Part shown: positions 51,843-60,585 of the stretch, piece after piece
How positions within the stretch are numbered: the stretch's first letter is position 1
Layout: each line of letters begins with the position of its first letter
Source: JBKHYJ01 sp046565505
GTDB lineage: Bacteria > Acidobacteriota > Blastocatellia > UBA7656
Length of the DNA: 64,000 bases
Assembly (NCBI GenBank): GCA_046565505.1
Contig: JBKHYJ010000044.1
Location: 18,532-82,531, forward strand
Reading direction: 5' to 3'
Position numbers and translations under genes: made by a program
The notes under the pieces: generated by a model
Seen by the model: the letters and a program-made list of their open reading frames with translations, nothing else
What the model was told of the DNA's origin: nothing
Databases searched by the model: none

Positions 51843-52553
51843 TCAATCGGCCAACAGGATCACATGCAGTTGTTGAGGGCCATGCACTCCCACGACCAGG
51901 GTTAATTCAATGTCGGCGGTGCGGCTCGGCCCCGTGATGAAAGTGACTGCGCTGCTGACATGTTGACTCGAAAAATCTCCCTCCGCCGTCAGCGACGCGA
52001 ACAAGCTTTCGAGGCCAGGGATTACTTGCTCTGGCCTGACCAACGCGACGTGTATGGGCGGGAGCAGCGAGGCAGCCCGCGCGCGGCCCGGCCCGGACAG
52101 CAGCACGAGCGTCCCCGTGTCCGCGACCGCGTAATCAACCGCCGTGACGCCGACCGCGGCCTCGGCAGCCTTGCTTATGAATCCGGCCGAATCCGGCCCG
52201 CCCGCGTCCGGGATGAAATCAATCCCGAACTGTCCGAGCTTATCGGCCAGCCCTACCCCTCGGATCGTTTGAGAGTCCCAACCGACGACGGTACAGGCCC
52301 CGGCCGGGGCGAGGCCGCGCACGTATTCACAGGCGGCGCCCGCGTCGCCGGCCGCGTAGAAATGCCCCCCCGCTAGCCTGATCTCGGCTTCAAATTGTGC
52401 TATCAAGTCTGCGCGGCTACGCGGGCCATCGGCGATGGCTTGCCGGTAAGATTGATCGGGGCCGCCCGGCGCGGCAAGGCCGTCGCGCGGTGACTCGCGC
52501 TTCAGCGCGCCCCTGATCCTTGACAGCATCTCTTCTCGCGCGGATTCAGGCAT
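51843..52553 (-). CDS. lutC: L-lactate oxidation protein LutC (YkgG family)
   Basis: A 236-residue LUD-domain protein from the ATG at 52553 (MPESAREEMLSRIRGALKRE), a start that gives normal LutC length; an upstream frame extension has no family resemblance. Family blocks are AVDYAVADTGTLVLLSGPGR, ASLLPPIHVALVRPEQVIPG and ITGPSRTADIELTLVVGVHG, followed by QQLHVILL. With LutA and LutB it forms the iron-sulfur lactate dehydrogenase system that converts L-lactate to pyruvate. Third gene of the lut operon, 61 bp after lutB. Confidence 0.9.
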   Translation of the reverse strand: MPESAREEMLSRIRGALKRESPRDGLAAPGGPDQSYRQAIADGPRSRADLIAQFEAEIRLAGGHFYAAGDAGAACEYVRGLAPAGACTVVGWDSQTIRGVGLADKLGQFGIDFIPDAGGPDSAGFISKAAEAAVGVTAVDYAVADTGTLVLLSGPGRARAASLLPPIHVALVRPEQVIPGLESLFASLTAEGDFSSQHVSSAVTFITGPSRTADIELTLVVGVHGPQQLHVILLAD

Positions 52554-52614
52554 AAGAAAAAGGAACCATGCGCCGCGTATAAAAGCTCGCTCGTCGCCGG
52601 CCCGTCCGCCGCCC

Positions 52615-54045
52615 CTACATCCCGTCGCGCCACATGCGGCGAAAGGACTTCGCGGCGAGCGGCGGGAAATCTCTGTTCTCAGTCCAGGCGCTAAAAATGA
52701 ATGGCAAGCGGTCCAGCTTCCCATCCTTTAATAATGGCCCCTGAAAAAGGGCGGGCAATCTGAATACGAGGTTGTAAACCGTCTTGTGCCGCATGGCGAA
52801 GGCCCACGCTTTAAATGCCAGCCTCTCGATCAATGAAGGCGCCCCGCGCCGGTCGCCTTTTCGCCCATCACTGGCTCGCCGAGCCCAGTCGCTTCTGAGG
52901 CTTAACAGGATGCGAGGGATGTTTATTTTGACGGGGCAAATCTCGCGGCACGCCCCGCAGAGCGATGAAGCGAAGGGGAGGTCAATGGCCCTCCCCAGGC
53001 CCACAAGCTGAGGAGTTATGATAGAGCCTATCGGCCCCGAATACACGGAGCCATAAGCGTGCCCCCCGATCTTCTGATACACGGGGCACACGTTCAAGCA
53101 GGCCCCGCACCGCAGGCAGTAGAGCGACTCGCGCTTCTCATCGTCGGCCAGAATTCGCGTGCGGCCATTGTCAAGGATCACGAGATGGAACTGCCGCGCG
53201 CCATCCGTTTCGCCTTCCCTCCGCGGGCCCGTGATGAGAGAGACGTAACTGGACATCTTTTGCCCGCTCGCGCTGCGGGCGAGTATTCTCAGGAAGACCG
53301 CCAGGTCCGCCAGCGAAGGGATTACTTTCTCGACCCCCATGACGGCGACGTGTATGCGCGGCAGGGTGGTGCTCAAGCGTATGTTGCCTTCGTTCTCGAC
53401 GAGCGCCACCGTGCCGGTCTCTGCCACGGCGAAGTTGGCCCCCGTCACGCCCATGTCCGCGGTGCAGAAATTCTGCCGCAACTGCTTACGGGCGACCGCC
53501 GTAAGCTCTTCGGCTTCGACCAGGTTCACAGCGCCGAGCTTGTCGGCGAATAAATCAGAGATGTCGCCTTTCGATTTGTGAATCGCGGGCGCGAGGATGT
53601 GCGAAGGCCTTTCGCCCGCGAGTTGGACTATGTATTCGCCCAGGTCCGTTTCGACCGCCTCGATCCCGGCGCGGCCGAGCGCCTCGTTCAAGTCGATCTC
53701 TTCGGTCACCATCGACTTGCTTTTTACTACGCGCCTCACGCCGTTTCTGCGCGCTATGTCCAGGATGATCTCGCGCGCCTCCTCGCCCGTGCGCGCCCAG
53801 TGGACCGCGCCGCCCGCCCGCGCGACGCTCTCTTCGAGCCGGACCAAGTAATGGTCAAGCCGCGCGATAGTCTTCTCTTTAATCGCGCGCGCGCGGTCGC
53901 GCAGGGCCTCGCCCTGTTCGAGCTCCGCGAACGCCGCGTTGCGCTTGAAAACGAACCCGTTGAGCACGCGCAACCGCGCCTGCAAGTCGCGGTCCCGCAC
54001 GGCGCGCTTCGAGTTGGGCTTAAATAGTTCGGTTTCGACCTGCAT
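52615..54045 (-). CDS. lutB: L-lactate oxidation iron-sulfur protein LutB
   Basis: A 476-residue LutB/YkgF protein. The N-terminal LUD domain contains RVVKSKSMVTEEIDLNEALG, TGANFAVAETGTVALVENEG and SYVSLITGPRREGETDGARQ. Two ferredoxin-type motifs follow: YCLRCGACLNVCPVYQKIGG and SLCGACREICPVKINIPRIL, each with the C-x2-C-x2-C-x3-CP spacing for a [4Fe-4S] cluster. The C-terminal DUF3390-like part ends the protein. It carries electrons in the LutABC complex. It starts 88 bp after lutA, a gap that holds a strong hairpin. Confidence 0.93.
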   Translation of the reverse strand: MQVETELFKPNSKRAVRDRDLQARLRVLNGFVFKRNAAFAELEQGEALRDRARAIKEKTIARLDHYLVRLEESVARAGGAVHWARTGEEAREIILDIARRNGVRRVVKSKSMVTEEIDLNEALGRAGIEAVETDLGEYIVQLAGERPSHILAPAIHKSKGDISDLFADKLGAVNLVEAEELTAVARKQLRQNFCTADMGVTGANFAVAETGTVALVENEGNIRLSTTLPRIHVAVMGVEKVIPSLADLAVFLRILARSASGQKMSSYVSLITGPRREGETDGARQFHLVILDNGRTRILADDEKRESLYCLRCGACLNVCPVYQKIGGHAYGSVYSGPIGSIITPQLVGLGRAIDLPFASSLCGACREICPVKINIPRILLSLRSDWARRASDGRKGDRRGAPSLIERLAFKAWAFAMRHKTVYNLVFRLPALFQGPLLKDGKLDRLPFIFSAWTENRDFPPLAAKSFRRMWRDGM

Positions 54046-54078
54046 AACAAAATTGAATGGCCGGAAGCGGCGGGGCCG

Positions 54079-54131
54079 CGCGAGGGCGCTTTGAAACAGG
54101 CTCTGGGAGCCTGTTTCAAAGCGCCCTCGCG
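54079..54131. repeat. 25-bp perfect inverted repeat between lutA and lutB
   Basis: Arm one (54079-54103) and arm two (54107-54131) are perfect reverse complements over 25 bp around the loop TGG. The core reads TTTGAAACAGGCTC and its complement. It begins 2 bp after the lutA stop, on the lutA-lutB transcript. There is no T-run on either side, so it is not a standard terminator; it may stabilise or process the mRNA or be a dispersed palindromic element. Confidence 0.9.
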
Positions 54132-54133
54132 TC

Positions 54134-54892
54134 CTACGGCCTGCGGTTACGCCTCGCGGCTCCCCGCCCGCCCTCTGCCATCGCCAGCAGCTCCGCGATG
54201 TGCATGGTTCTTAACGCGACTCGCTGCCGGCTCAACCCGCCGGCCATGTGCATCAAACAGCCATAGTCAGTCGCCACCACCACGTCGGCCCGGCTCCTCT
54301 TGAGCGCGTCGATTTTTTCCTGAAGTATGCCGCCGGAGATGTGCGAGTACTTGACGGAGAAGAGTCCCCCGAACCCGCAGCACATCTCCGCGCGCTCCAG
54401 CTCCACAAGCTCGACGCCCCTGACGGCCTTCAGCAGCCTGACGGGCTCGCTCCTGACCTCAAGCTCGCGCAACAGGTGACAGGACTTGTGCAGCGCGACT
54501 CTGCCGTCGAAGCGCGCCCCCACGTCTTCCACGCCCAGGACGTTGATTAGAAATTCCGTGAACTCGTAGGTGCGCGAGGCGAGGTCATTCGCCCGCCCGA
54601 GCATGCGCGCGTCTTGCTTGAACAGCTCGGGGTAGTAGACTCTCACCATGCTCGCGCATGAGCCTGACGGCGCCACCACGTACGGGCTGCGCTCGAATAC
54701 GTCGATGAACCGCGCCGCCACTCCGCGCGCCTCCGCCTGAAATCCGCTGTTGAAGGCGGGCTGGCCGCAGCAGGTCTGGTCGGCCGGGAAATCCACCTCC
54801 ACGCCGAGCCTGCGGAGTACGGCGACCATGCCCGCGCCGACCTGCGGCGCGAACTGGTCCACCAGGCAAGTGATAAAAAGCGAAACCTTCAT
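54134..54892 (-). CDS. lutA: L-lactate oxidation protein LutA (CCG-domain)
   Basis: A 252-residue LutA/YkgE protein with two cysteine-rich CCG domains: first QTCCGQPAFNSGFQAEA, then ERAEMCCGFGGLFSVKYSHI. The segment VALHKSCHLLRELEV fits the heterodisulfide-reductase-like fold. It is the first gene of a lutABC operon for oxidation of L-lactate to pyruvate. A GAGGAGG lies upstream of the ATG but further away than usual. No regulator of the LutR type is nearby, so control is unknown. Confidence 0.92.
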   Translation of the reverse strand: MKVSLFITCLVDQFAPQVGAGMVAVLRRLGVEVDFPADQTCCGQPAFNSGFQAEARGVAARFIDVFERSPYVVAPSGSCASMVRVYYPELFKQDARMLGRANDLASRTYEFTEFLINVLGVEDVGARFDGRVALHKSCHLLRELEVRSEPVRLLKAVRGVELVELERAEMCCGFGGLFSVKYSHISGGILQEKIDALKRSRADVVVATDYGCLMHMAGGLSRQRVALRTMHIAELLAMAEGGRGAARRNRRP

Positions 54893-55009
54893 TACGCGCG
54901 GTCAATCCCTCCTCGCACGGCCCCGGGTCACACGTGGAAAGGTCTGATTTCGGGAACAACCTGACCATACACGAATCGGGCCGGGCGCGGCAACACAGGG
55001 GGCGCGGCG

Positions 55010-55053
55010 AAAAAAAACGCGGAGCTGATCCCAACGCTCGGGGTCAGTTCCGC
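55010..55053 (-). terminator. Intrinsic terminator of the sigma/HEAT/DUF4097 unit
   Basis: On the minus strand a 14-bp stem (arms 55040-55053 and 55019-55032, two G-U pairs when read as RNA) with a 7-base loop is followed, after one or two bases, by eight U at 55010-55017. It starts 43 bp after the DUF4097 stop. Stem, loop and U-run are all textbook, so this is the end of the transcription unit starting at the ECF sigma gene or inside it. Confidence 0.9.
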
Positions 55054-55095
55054 GCCGACTGACGGAAAGACAGACCGGAATAGAGGCGGAAGCAA

Positions 55096-55890
55096 TTACA
55101 TGCGAGTCAGGCTCACGTCGCCGGACGCCGAGCCGATCTTCAATCTGCGAGAGCCATTACCCAGCCGCCCGTGCGCGGAGCGCTGCGAGCCATACGGCTG
55201 CTCCTTCACCTCAAGCGGGAAGTCCGTTTTGAGTGAGCCATTCACGCTCGACATGTCTACGGTCGCGTCGAGATTGGCCGGGGCCTTTACGTTGACGTTG
55301 CCGCTGGCCGAAGTGAATTTCATGTCCTCGGCGCCTTCGACGCTCGTTATCTCCACCTCGACGTTTCCGCTGGCGGCGCTCGCGTTCACGGTGCCGGAAG
55401 CCTCCTTGACGCGCACGTTGCCGCTGGCGGTCGATACGTCGATCGACCCCCTCACGTCCGTGACGGCGATTTCGCCGCTCGCCGACCTGGCGCGCAGCAG
55501 GCCGACCACGTTGCGCACTTCGATGTCGCCGCTTGCGGTCGAGAGCTTATCGAAGTTGTACTTCACGGAGCGCGGCACCTGCACGGTGAAATTAACGCTG
55601 GCGTTGCAGTTGCAGTTGGGCGCGTAGCGCGTGCGGAGCTCGACGCGGTCGCCGGCGCTCGTGTCCTCAACCTCGACCTTGTCCCGGTCGCTGCCCTCTT
55701 TAACGGCGGTCACTAAAACGGCGCTGCCGTCGTAGCCCGTGACGGTCACGTTGCCTGACACGCTCGATACGTTGATATGGCCGCCCGGGCCGATCTCGTA
55801 CTTCTTCTGGAAGTCCTGCGCCGCGGCGAGGGCCGAGGTGAGGGCGACCAGCATAGAAGCGGCGGCGAGTCGAAACAGAATTTTGCTCAT
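55096..55890 (-). CDS. Exported DUF4097-family beta-helix-like protein
   Basis: A 264-residue exported protein from the ATG at 55890 (AAGGAGTG upstream). The signal peptide is LAAASMLVALTSALAAAQ. The body is built of short repeated strands such as ASGDIEVRNVVG, ASGEIAVTDVRG, ASGNVRVKEASG and ASGNVEVEITSV, the pattern of DUF4097 putative adhesin-like beta-solenoids. Molecular role unknown; such proteins are often tied to envelope stress regulation. It is the last gene before a strong terminator, downstream of two HEAT-repeat genes and an ECF sigma/anti-sigma pair, with a 128-bp gap to the nearest. Confidence 0.86.
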   Translation of the reverse strand: MSKILFRLAAASMLVALTSALAAAQDFQKKYEIGPGGHINVSSVSGNVTVTGYDGSAVLVTAVKEGSDRDKVEVEDTSAGDRVELRTRYAPNCNCNASVNFTVQVPRSVKYNFDKLSTASGDIEVRNVVGLLRARSASGEIAVTDVRGSIDVSTASGNVRVKEASGTVNASAASGNVEVEITSVEGAEDMKFTSASGNVNVKAPANLDATVDMSSVNGSLKTDFPLEVKEQPYGSQRSAHGRLGNGSRRLKIGSASGDVSLTRM

Positions 55891-56018
55891 GACTTTTACA
55901 CTCCTTACAATGTCTTCAATCGTGTTACGGTCAGTTAGTGCGACGGGCGGGCGAAAGGTTTCAGCCGCGCATGAAAATTCCGCCGGGGGACGGGCGGCCG
56001 GGCCTCGCACGAGAATGC

Positions 56019-57182
56019 TCATTTATTAGTGAGCACTTCTTTGAAGAATTCGAGCGCGCGCTCGTCGCCCGTCTGCCCGAGCCAGAAGATGGCCTGCTTT
56101 CGCACCTCGGGCTTCGCATGCGTCTTGGCGATCTTAATCAGCAGCGGCACGGCCTCGTCCTTCGGCCGCTGGCTTATGGCGAAGACGGCTTGCTTCTGCA
56201 CCTCCGTGTCGTCGTCGGAGCCATCGACGACCTTGCCGAGGGCTTCGAGGCTGCGCTGGCCGGCCTTCTGGCCCAGCCAGAAGAGGGCCTGCTTCCTCAC
56301 CTCGCGGTCCGGGTCGCTCTCGGCGACTCTTATTAAGAAATCTACGCCGGCGTCGTTACGCCTACTCGACGCGCCGTCGCCGCCTTCGCCCTTGTTGATC
56401 GAGGCGGCGAAGACGATCTGCTTTTTCACCTCGCGGTTATTGATCGAGCCGAACAGGCCTTGAAGCGTAGCCAGGGCTTGCGGGTCGCGCCCCGCCCCTA
56501 TGGAGAAGGCCGCCTCTTTGCGGAGCTTCTCGCTCTCCTGCTCGTTGCGCACGAGCTCGCCCAGGTAAGCATGGTGGCCGGGGGTCTGGCCCAGCCAGAA
56601 GACGGACGTGCTCCGCACCTTCTCGTTGGCCGAGTGCCGCGCGAAATCTTCGAGCATGTTATCGACCCTGGGGTCGTCGTGAAGCGCGACCGCGGCAACG
56701 GCCTTCTCGCCGACCCTGTTCGCCTGGTTCGACTCGATAAGCCCCCTCAACAGGCTCAAGCTCTCTTCATTCCCGGCGCGGCCCAGCCAGTAGACCGCGT
56801 AGCCGGAGTACTCGCGGCGGCGGTCCAGGTTGTAAAGCTCGACCCTGGACACTGTGCCGCCCGGCTCGTACAGCAGGAAGACGCCGACGTTGCGCGTCTC
56901 CACTTTCGACCCCGTAGAGATGCTCGACCCGTTGACTATCGTCGTGCCCCCGTCGCCCTTGTTGAATTCGTAGTCGATGGCGACGCCGGGCCTCACGTCG
57001 AACCCATAAGCGACCCAAAAATTCGCACCCTTGGCGCGGCCCTGGCTCGTCGCGGCGTCGAGCTTCGACCGCAGGCTCGCGCCCTCGACAGGTATGAAGC
57101 CCTCGCGCTGGGCCAGCGAATTGTTCGTGACAGTCATCGTCAAAACGATAAGCGATATGAACGCCGAAAGCCGTCTGATCAT
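56019..57182 (-). CDS. Exported HEAT-repeat protein
   Basis: A 387-residue protein from the ATG at 57182 (AAAGGAGT ribosome site) with a signal peptide (FISLIVLTMTVTNNSLAQ). The C-terminal 250 residues are HEAT-like helical repeats: EVRKQALFWLGQKAGQRSL, EVQKQAVFAISQRPKDEAV and EVRKQAIFWLGQTGDERAL. Two kinds of repeat alternate, one with FWLGQ and one with FAISQ. Such solenoids bind protein partners in the periplasm; no enzyme motif is seen. It follows a longer paralogue and precedes DUF4097, so the three probably act together. Confidence 0.86.
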   Translation of the reverse strand: MIRRLSAFISLIVLTMTVTNNSLAQREGFIPVEGASLRSKLDAATSQGRAKGANFWVAYGFDVRPGVAIDYEFNKGDGGTTIVNGSSISTGSKVETRNVGVFLLYEPGGTVSRVELYNLDRRREYSGYAVYWLGRAGNEESLSLLRGLIESNQANRVGEKAVAAVALHDDPRVDNMLEDFARHSANEKVRSTSVFWLGQTPGHHAYLGELVRNEQESEKLRKEAAFSIGAGRDPQALATLQGLFGSINNREVKKQIVFAASINKGEGGDGASSRRNDAGVDFLIRVAESDPDREVRKQALFWLGQKAGQRSLEALGKVVDGSDDDTEVQKQAVFAISQRPKDEAVPLLIKIAKTHAKPEVRKQAIFWLGQTGDERALEFFKEVLTNK

Positions 57183-57371
57183 GTTAAGTACTCCTTTCGA
57201 TCCGTGTAGGGTCAGGGCGAATCCCGCATGTGTGCGGCCGGGGCGCGTCGGCCCGCGCGGGCACAGCCCGCCCTCCGGGCCGCGCCCGGCAAAAACCCGA
57301 TTCAAATACGCCCTATTCTGATTAACTCTGGTCCGAGGCGGGCGGCGATGCCGCTGCCGTTTTTCCGTGGC

Positions 57372-58907
57372 TTACTTGACTATCTCTTCAAGGAATTTCG
57401 CCGCGTCGGGGTCGCCGCTCTGGCCGAGCCAGGTGACGGCCTCTTTCCTCAGCTCGACCGAGGCATCTGATTTGGCAATCTCCATCAGCTTTCTAATCCC
57501 CTGCTTCGTGTGGCTCTGTGAGATCGAGAAGATTATCTTCTTTTTGACCTCGGGGCTCCTCTCCGCGTCGTACATCTGTATCAGGTAATCGGCGCCGCGC
57601 GCGCCGCCGGTCTGGCCTATCCAGAAGATGGCCTCGGCGCGGGCCGCGGGGCTGTCGGAGCCGCGCGCTATGTCGAAGAGTTTTTGCTTGGCGCGGTCAT
57701 TCCTCATCTGCGACAGCGAGAAGATAACCTTCTTGCGGACCTCTGCGTCGGCGTCCGCGTCGTAAATCCTCATCAGCTCGTCGGCGCTCGCCTCGTCGCC
57801 GCCGCGCTGCCCGAGCCAGAAGATGGCTTCCACCCGCACGGACTTGTCGGCGTTCGACCGCGCGATCTCGCTGAGCTTGGCCCGAGCGGCCGCCGACCCG
57901 CGTTGCGAAAGCGCGAACACGACCTTCTTCCTGATCCGAACGTCCGGCTCAGACTCGAAAATCTTTATCAAATCGTCGTCTGCCGAAGCCCCGCCGCGCT
58001 GCCCGAGCCAGAAGATGGCCTCTTCGCGCAGCTTGCCGCCGGCAGAAGCCGAGCGCGCCATCTCCGTGAGCACCTGCATGGCGCGCGGGCTCCCATTCTG
58101 CGAGATGGCGAACACGGCCGCCTTCCCCACCTCCGGGTCCGTCGAAGACGTTGTGAACTCTTTCAGCAAATCGAGCGCCGAGTCGTCCCCGCCCTGTCCC
58201 ATCCAGAAGATGGCCGACTTGCGAAGCTTCATGTCCGTGTCGTTGCGGGCGATGTTCATGAGCAGCTCCATGCCCGCCCTAGTCTGGTGCTGCCCGATCA
58301 AGGTGATCGCCGCTTCCTTCAGTCTCTTGCTCCGCTTCGGGTCGCGCAGTATGTCGGCCGCCATGCTCGCGCCGCGGTCCGGGTTGCCCTGGAAGAGGCT
58401 CTGCAAGGCCACGATCCTGGTCTCCTCGCTGTAGGAGTCTATGTCCTGGTCCGGCTGCCTGTTCGGGAGCTGAAGCTGCAAGGCTTTCGCGTCGTCCCTC
58501 CAACGGGAATTCGGGAACTCGCTTATCAGCCGGGCGAGCGCGCGGTCCGCGTCCTGGAACTTCTCCTGCTTTACGAGCGCGTAAGCCATCCAGTAGGTCG
58601 CCGCGTCAACGTCTTTGCCCTTCGGGTACTTCTTCATGTAGTCCGCGAATTTCCCTGCCGCCTCGCCCCACTCCTCGTCGTTTATCAAATCCCTTCCCTC
58701 GCGGAATATCCGCATCTCGGCGTCGGAAGAGCCGGACGTCTGGACGAATCGGTTGAGCCTCTCGACCTCCTGGCCGCGGCCGCCGGCCGCCGCCATCCCA
58801 CCGGCCACGCTGACCAGCCCGTTGACGGTCAACGACAGTATCAAGAGCGCGCCGAAGCTGGCCCGGCCGCGGCGGATTTTTCTTACAAGGCTGACGATGC
58901 GAAACAT
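57372..58907 (-). CDS. Exported HEAT-repeat protein with N-terminal TPR-like part
   Basis: A 511-residue exported protein (GAGGAGAG ribosome site, signal SLTVNGLVSVAGGMAAAG). Residues about 45-140 look like tetratricopeptide-type helices (FADYMKKYPKGKDVDAATYW, ALVKQEKFQDADRALARLIS), as in YbgF/BamD-like proteins. The rest holds about ten HEAT-like repeats in alternating types, for example VRVEAIFWLGQRGGDEAS and VRKKVVFALSQRGSAAAR. It is the third gene after the ECF sigma and anti-sigma genes. No catalytic motif. A scaffold or sensor role in the periplasm is likely but unproven. Confidence 0.88.
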   Translation of the reverse strand: MFRIVSLVRKIRRGRASFGALLILSLTVNGLVSVAGGMAAAGGRGQEVERLNRFVQTSGSSDAEMRIFREGRDLINDEEWGEAAGKFADYMKKYPKGKDVDAATYWMAYALVKQEKFQDADRALARLISEFPNSRWRDDAKALQLQLPNRQPDQDIDSYSEETRIVALQSLFQGNPDRGASMAADILRDPKRSKRLKEAAITLIGQHQTRAGMELLMNIARNDTDMKLRKSAIFWMGQGGDDSALDLLKEFTTSSTDPEVGKAAVFAISQNGSPRAMQVLTEMARSASAGGKLREEAIFWLGQRGGASADDDLIKIFESEPDVRIRKKVVFALSQRGSAAARAKLSEIARSNADKSVRVEAIFWLGQRGGDEASADELMRIYDADADAEVRKKVIFSLSQMRNDRAKQKLFDIARGSDSPAARAEAIFWIGQTGGARGADYLIQMYDAERSPEVKKKIIFSISQSHTKQGIRKLMEIAKSDASVELRKEAVTWLGQSGDPDAAKFLEEIVK

Positions 58908-58922
58908 AATCTCTCCTCGGTC

Positions 58923-59768
58923 TTATTTAAAAACCTGACTCAGCGTCGGGGCCGAATAAATCTGCAAAGACGACAGTATCTCCTTCTTCCGCATGCGCTC
59001 TTTTATAGCTGAAACGTCATCGCCGGAAGGCTTCTCGGGCAGATTGGCTATATCAATCAAGAAAGGCTCCAGGCTGCCGAGCAGGTCTTCGACGGGGAGA
59101 TTGCCTTTCGCCTTAGCGTCGCGCCTGAGCACGATGTTTTGGTAGAGCAGGCCGCGCGATTGCTGCCGCTCGTAAGCGATCTCGGAAGCGTCCCGGCCGC
59201 CGGCGTCGCCCATGTTCCTGAACGAGCGCAATAACATTTGCGACCTCTCGATGTGCCTGGATGTTTCAACGTCGACAAACGGTATGACTATCGGCTGAAC
59301 AACGGCTATCTGGCTCCCGATCAGGGAAGGCTCGAACGCATCGGGGGCGGCGGCCTTCGGCCGCGCCTTCTCGAATTCGACAGGTTTCCGCCTGAGGGCG
59401 ACGGCCTTGACCGTTTCCCTGCCCGGCGCCCGCCGGACGGGGGCCGCCGCGGTCGTGTCAGACTTATTACCGTCTTGAGGGTTGGCCGTGGCGGGCTGCT
59501 CCGCGGGGCCCTCGATCATGGCGACCGTCCCGGCCGGCGCGCCCCCGTGCTGGCTCCTGAAGACCCACAGCCCGGCCAGGGCCATTAAGAGGATGGCGGC
59601 GGCGGCGGCGAGCCTCGGCCACCAACTGGTCCGGCGCGGGGGCAGTTGCATCCCGAAGGCCGCGGCGAGCGGCCGGGGCTGATAGCGGAATCGGCCGAGC
59701 GATTGCTCTAGGCGCTGAACGTCCGGGTCAGGCTCGCCCGTCTGGTCCCACAGGTAATCGTCTTTCAT
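58923..59768 (-). CDS. Single-pass membrane protein, probable anti-sigma factor
   Basis: A 281-residue protein with an acidic N-terminal cytoplasmic part (MKDDYLWDQTGEPDPDVQRL, then EQSLGRFRYQP), one TM helix near LAAAAAILLMALAGLWVFRS, and a periplasmic region with IVIPFVDVETSRHIERSQML. No zinc anti-sigma motif (HxxxCxxC) is present. Its start overlaps the stop of the ECF sigma gene, and this gene order and the N-terminal DDYLWD-type motif are seen in acidobacterial ECF neighbourhoods. It probably holds the sigma factor at the membrane until a signal comes. Confidence 0.72.
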   Translation of the reverse strand: MKDDYLWDQTGEPDPDVQRLEQSLGRFRYQPRPLAAAFGMQLPPRRTSWWPRLAAAAAILLMALAGLWVFRSQHGGAPAGTVAMIEGPAEQPATANPQDGNKSDTTAAAPVRRAPGRETVKAVALRRKPVEFEKARPKAAAPDAFEPSLIGSQIAVVQPIVIPFVDVETSRHIERSQMLLRSFRNMGDAGGRDASEIAYERQQSRGLLYQNIVLRRDAKAKGNLPVEDLLGSLEPFLIDIANLPEKPSGDDVSAIKERMRKKEILSSLQIYSAPTLSQVFK

Positions 59769-60385
59769 ACTGACTCCTTCAAGCCCAGCTTCTCGCGCAA
59801 CATCTTCATGCCGCGGTGCAAATTCACGCGGACCGACGCGGGCGTGAGGCCGGTCCGCACGGCTATCTCGGGGCCTGTCATCCCCTCGACGAGGCGTAGC
59901 ACGAGAGTCTCGCGGTAAGCCTCCGGCAGCCCGCGAATGATTTCGAGCGTTCGGGCGGCTTCCGCCTCCGCTTCTTTTTCCGCTGGGCTCTTTCCGGGCA
60001 GGTCTTCCGGCAGTTCTTCGACCTCGCGGGCGCCGCGATGAAAATCAACCGCGCGGTTCCGCGTAATCATTGCGAGCCACCCGCCGAAGGCCGCGCTGTC
60101 GCGCAGCGTGTTGAGCCGCCTGAGCGCGGCCAGGAAGACATCCTGCACCAGGTCGTCCACCTCCCCGTACGGCACGCGCGCCAGCAATATGCCGTGTACC
60201 ATCGGCGCGTAGAGGTCGTAGAGCCGCCCGAAAGCCTCGCGGTCGCCGCCGCGGACCGCTTCGACGAGCGAGGCTTCCGGTGAGGTCTCCTTAACGTGCA
60301 CGGCTGCGGGCCGGGATTGACTGACCAAGCTCAATAAGTTACCTGCCGTCTCAATGCTGCTCATGTCCTTTGTCTGCTCACTCAT
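59765..60385 (-). CDS. ECF RNA polymerase sigma factor
   Basis: A 206-residue ECF sigma-70 factor. Region 2 spans AFGRLYDLYAPMVHGILLAR to DDLVQDVFLAALRRLNTLRD and GGWLAMITRNRAVDFHRGAR. Region 4 is LPEAYRETLVLRLVEGMTGP, then EIAVRTGLTPASVRVNLHRG. The linker is acidic. It directs RNA polymerase to a specific promoter set, probably including its own unit and the two HEAT-repeat genes. The partner anti-sigma-like gene overlaps its stop by 4 bp (ATGA). A GTTAAC-containing stretch with GGAAC lies just upstream, but a full ECF promoter was not identified. Confidence 0.93.
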   Translation of the reverse strand: MSEQTKDMSSIETAGNLLSLVSQSRPAAVHVKETSPEASLVEAVRGGDREAFGRLYDLYAPMVHGILLARVPYGEVDDLVQDVFLAALRRLNTLRDSAAFGGWLAMITRNRAVDFHRGAREVEELPEDLPGKSPAEKEAEAEAARTLEIIRGLPEAYRETLVLRLVEGMTGPEIAVRTGLTPASVRVNLHRGMKMLREKLGLKESV

Positions 60386-60585
60386 AAAGACGGCCTAAGG
60401 GGATGGAACGTTAACAAGCGTCAATCTTTATTTTACATAGTTTGGCGGGAAATCCGGCAGGGGATGGGGGAAATATTAGCGGCCCGGCGTCCGGGCCTGA
60501 AGCGACGCCGGGCGAGGCGCGCGGGCGCGCTTAATCAAGGCGGCCCGCGGCGTCCCCGGCGTCTCGTTTCTTCTGACCCCTCGAC

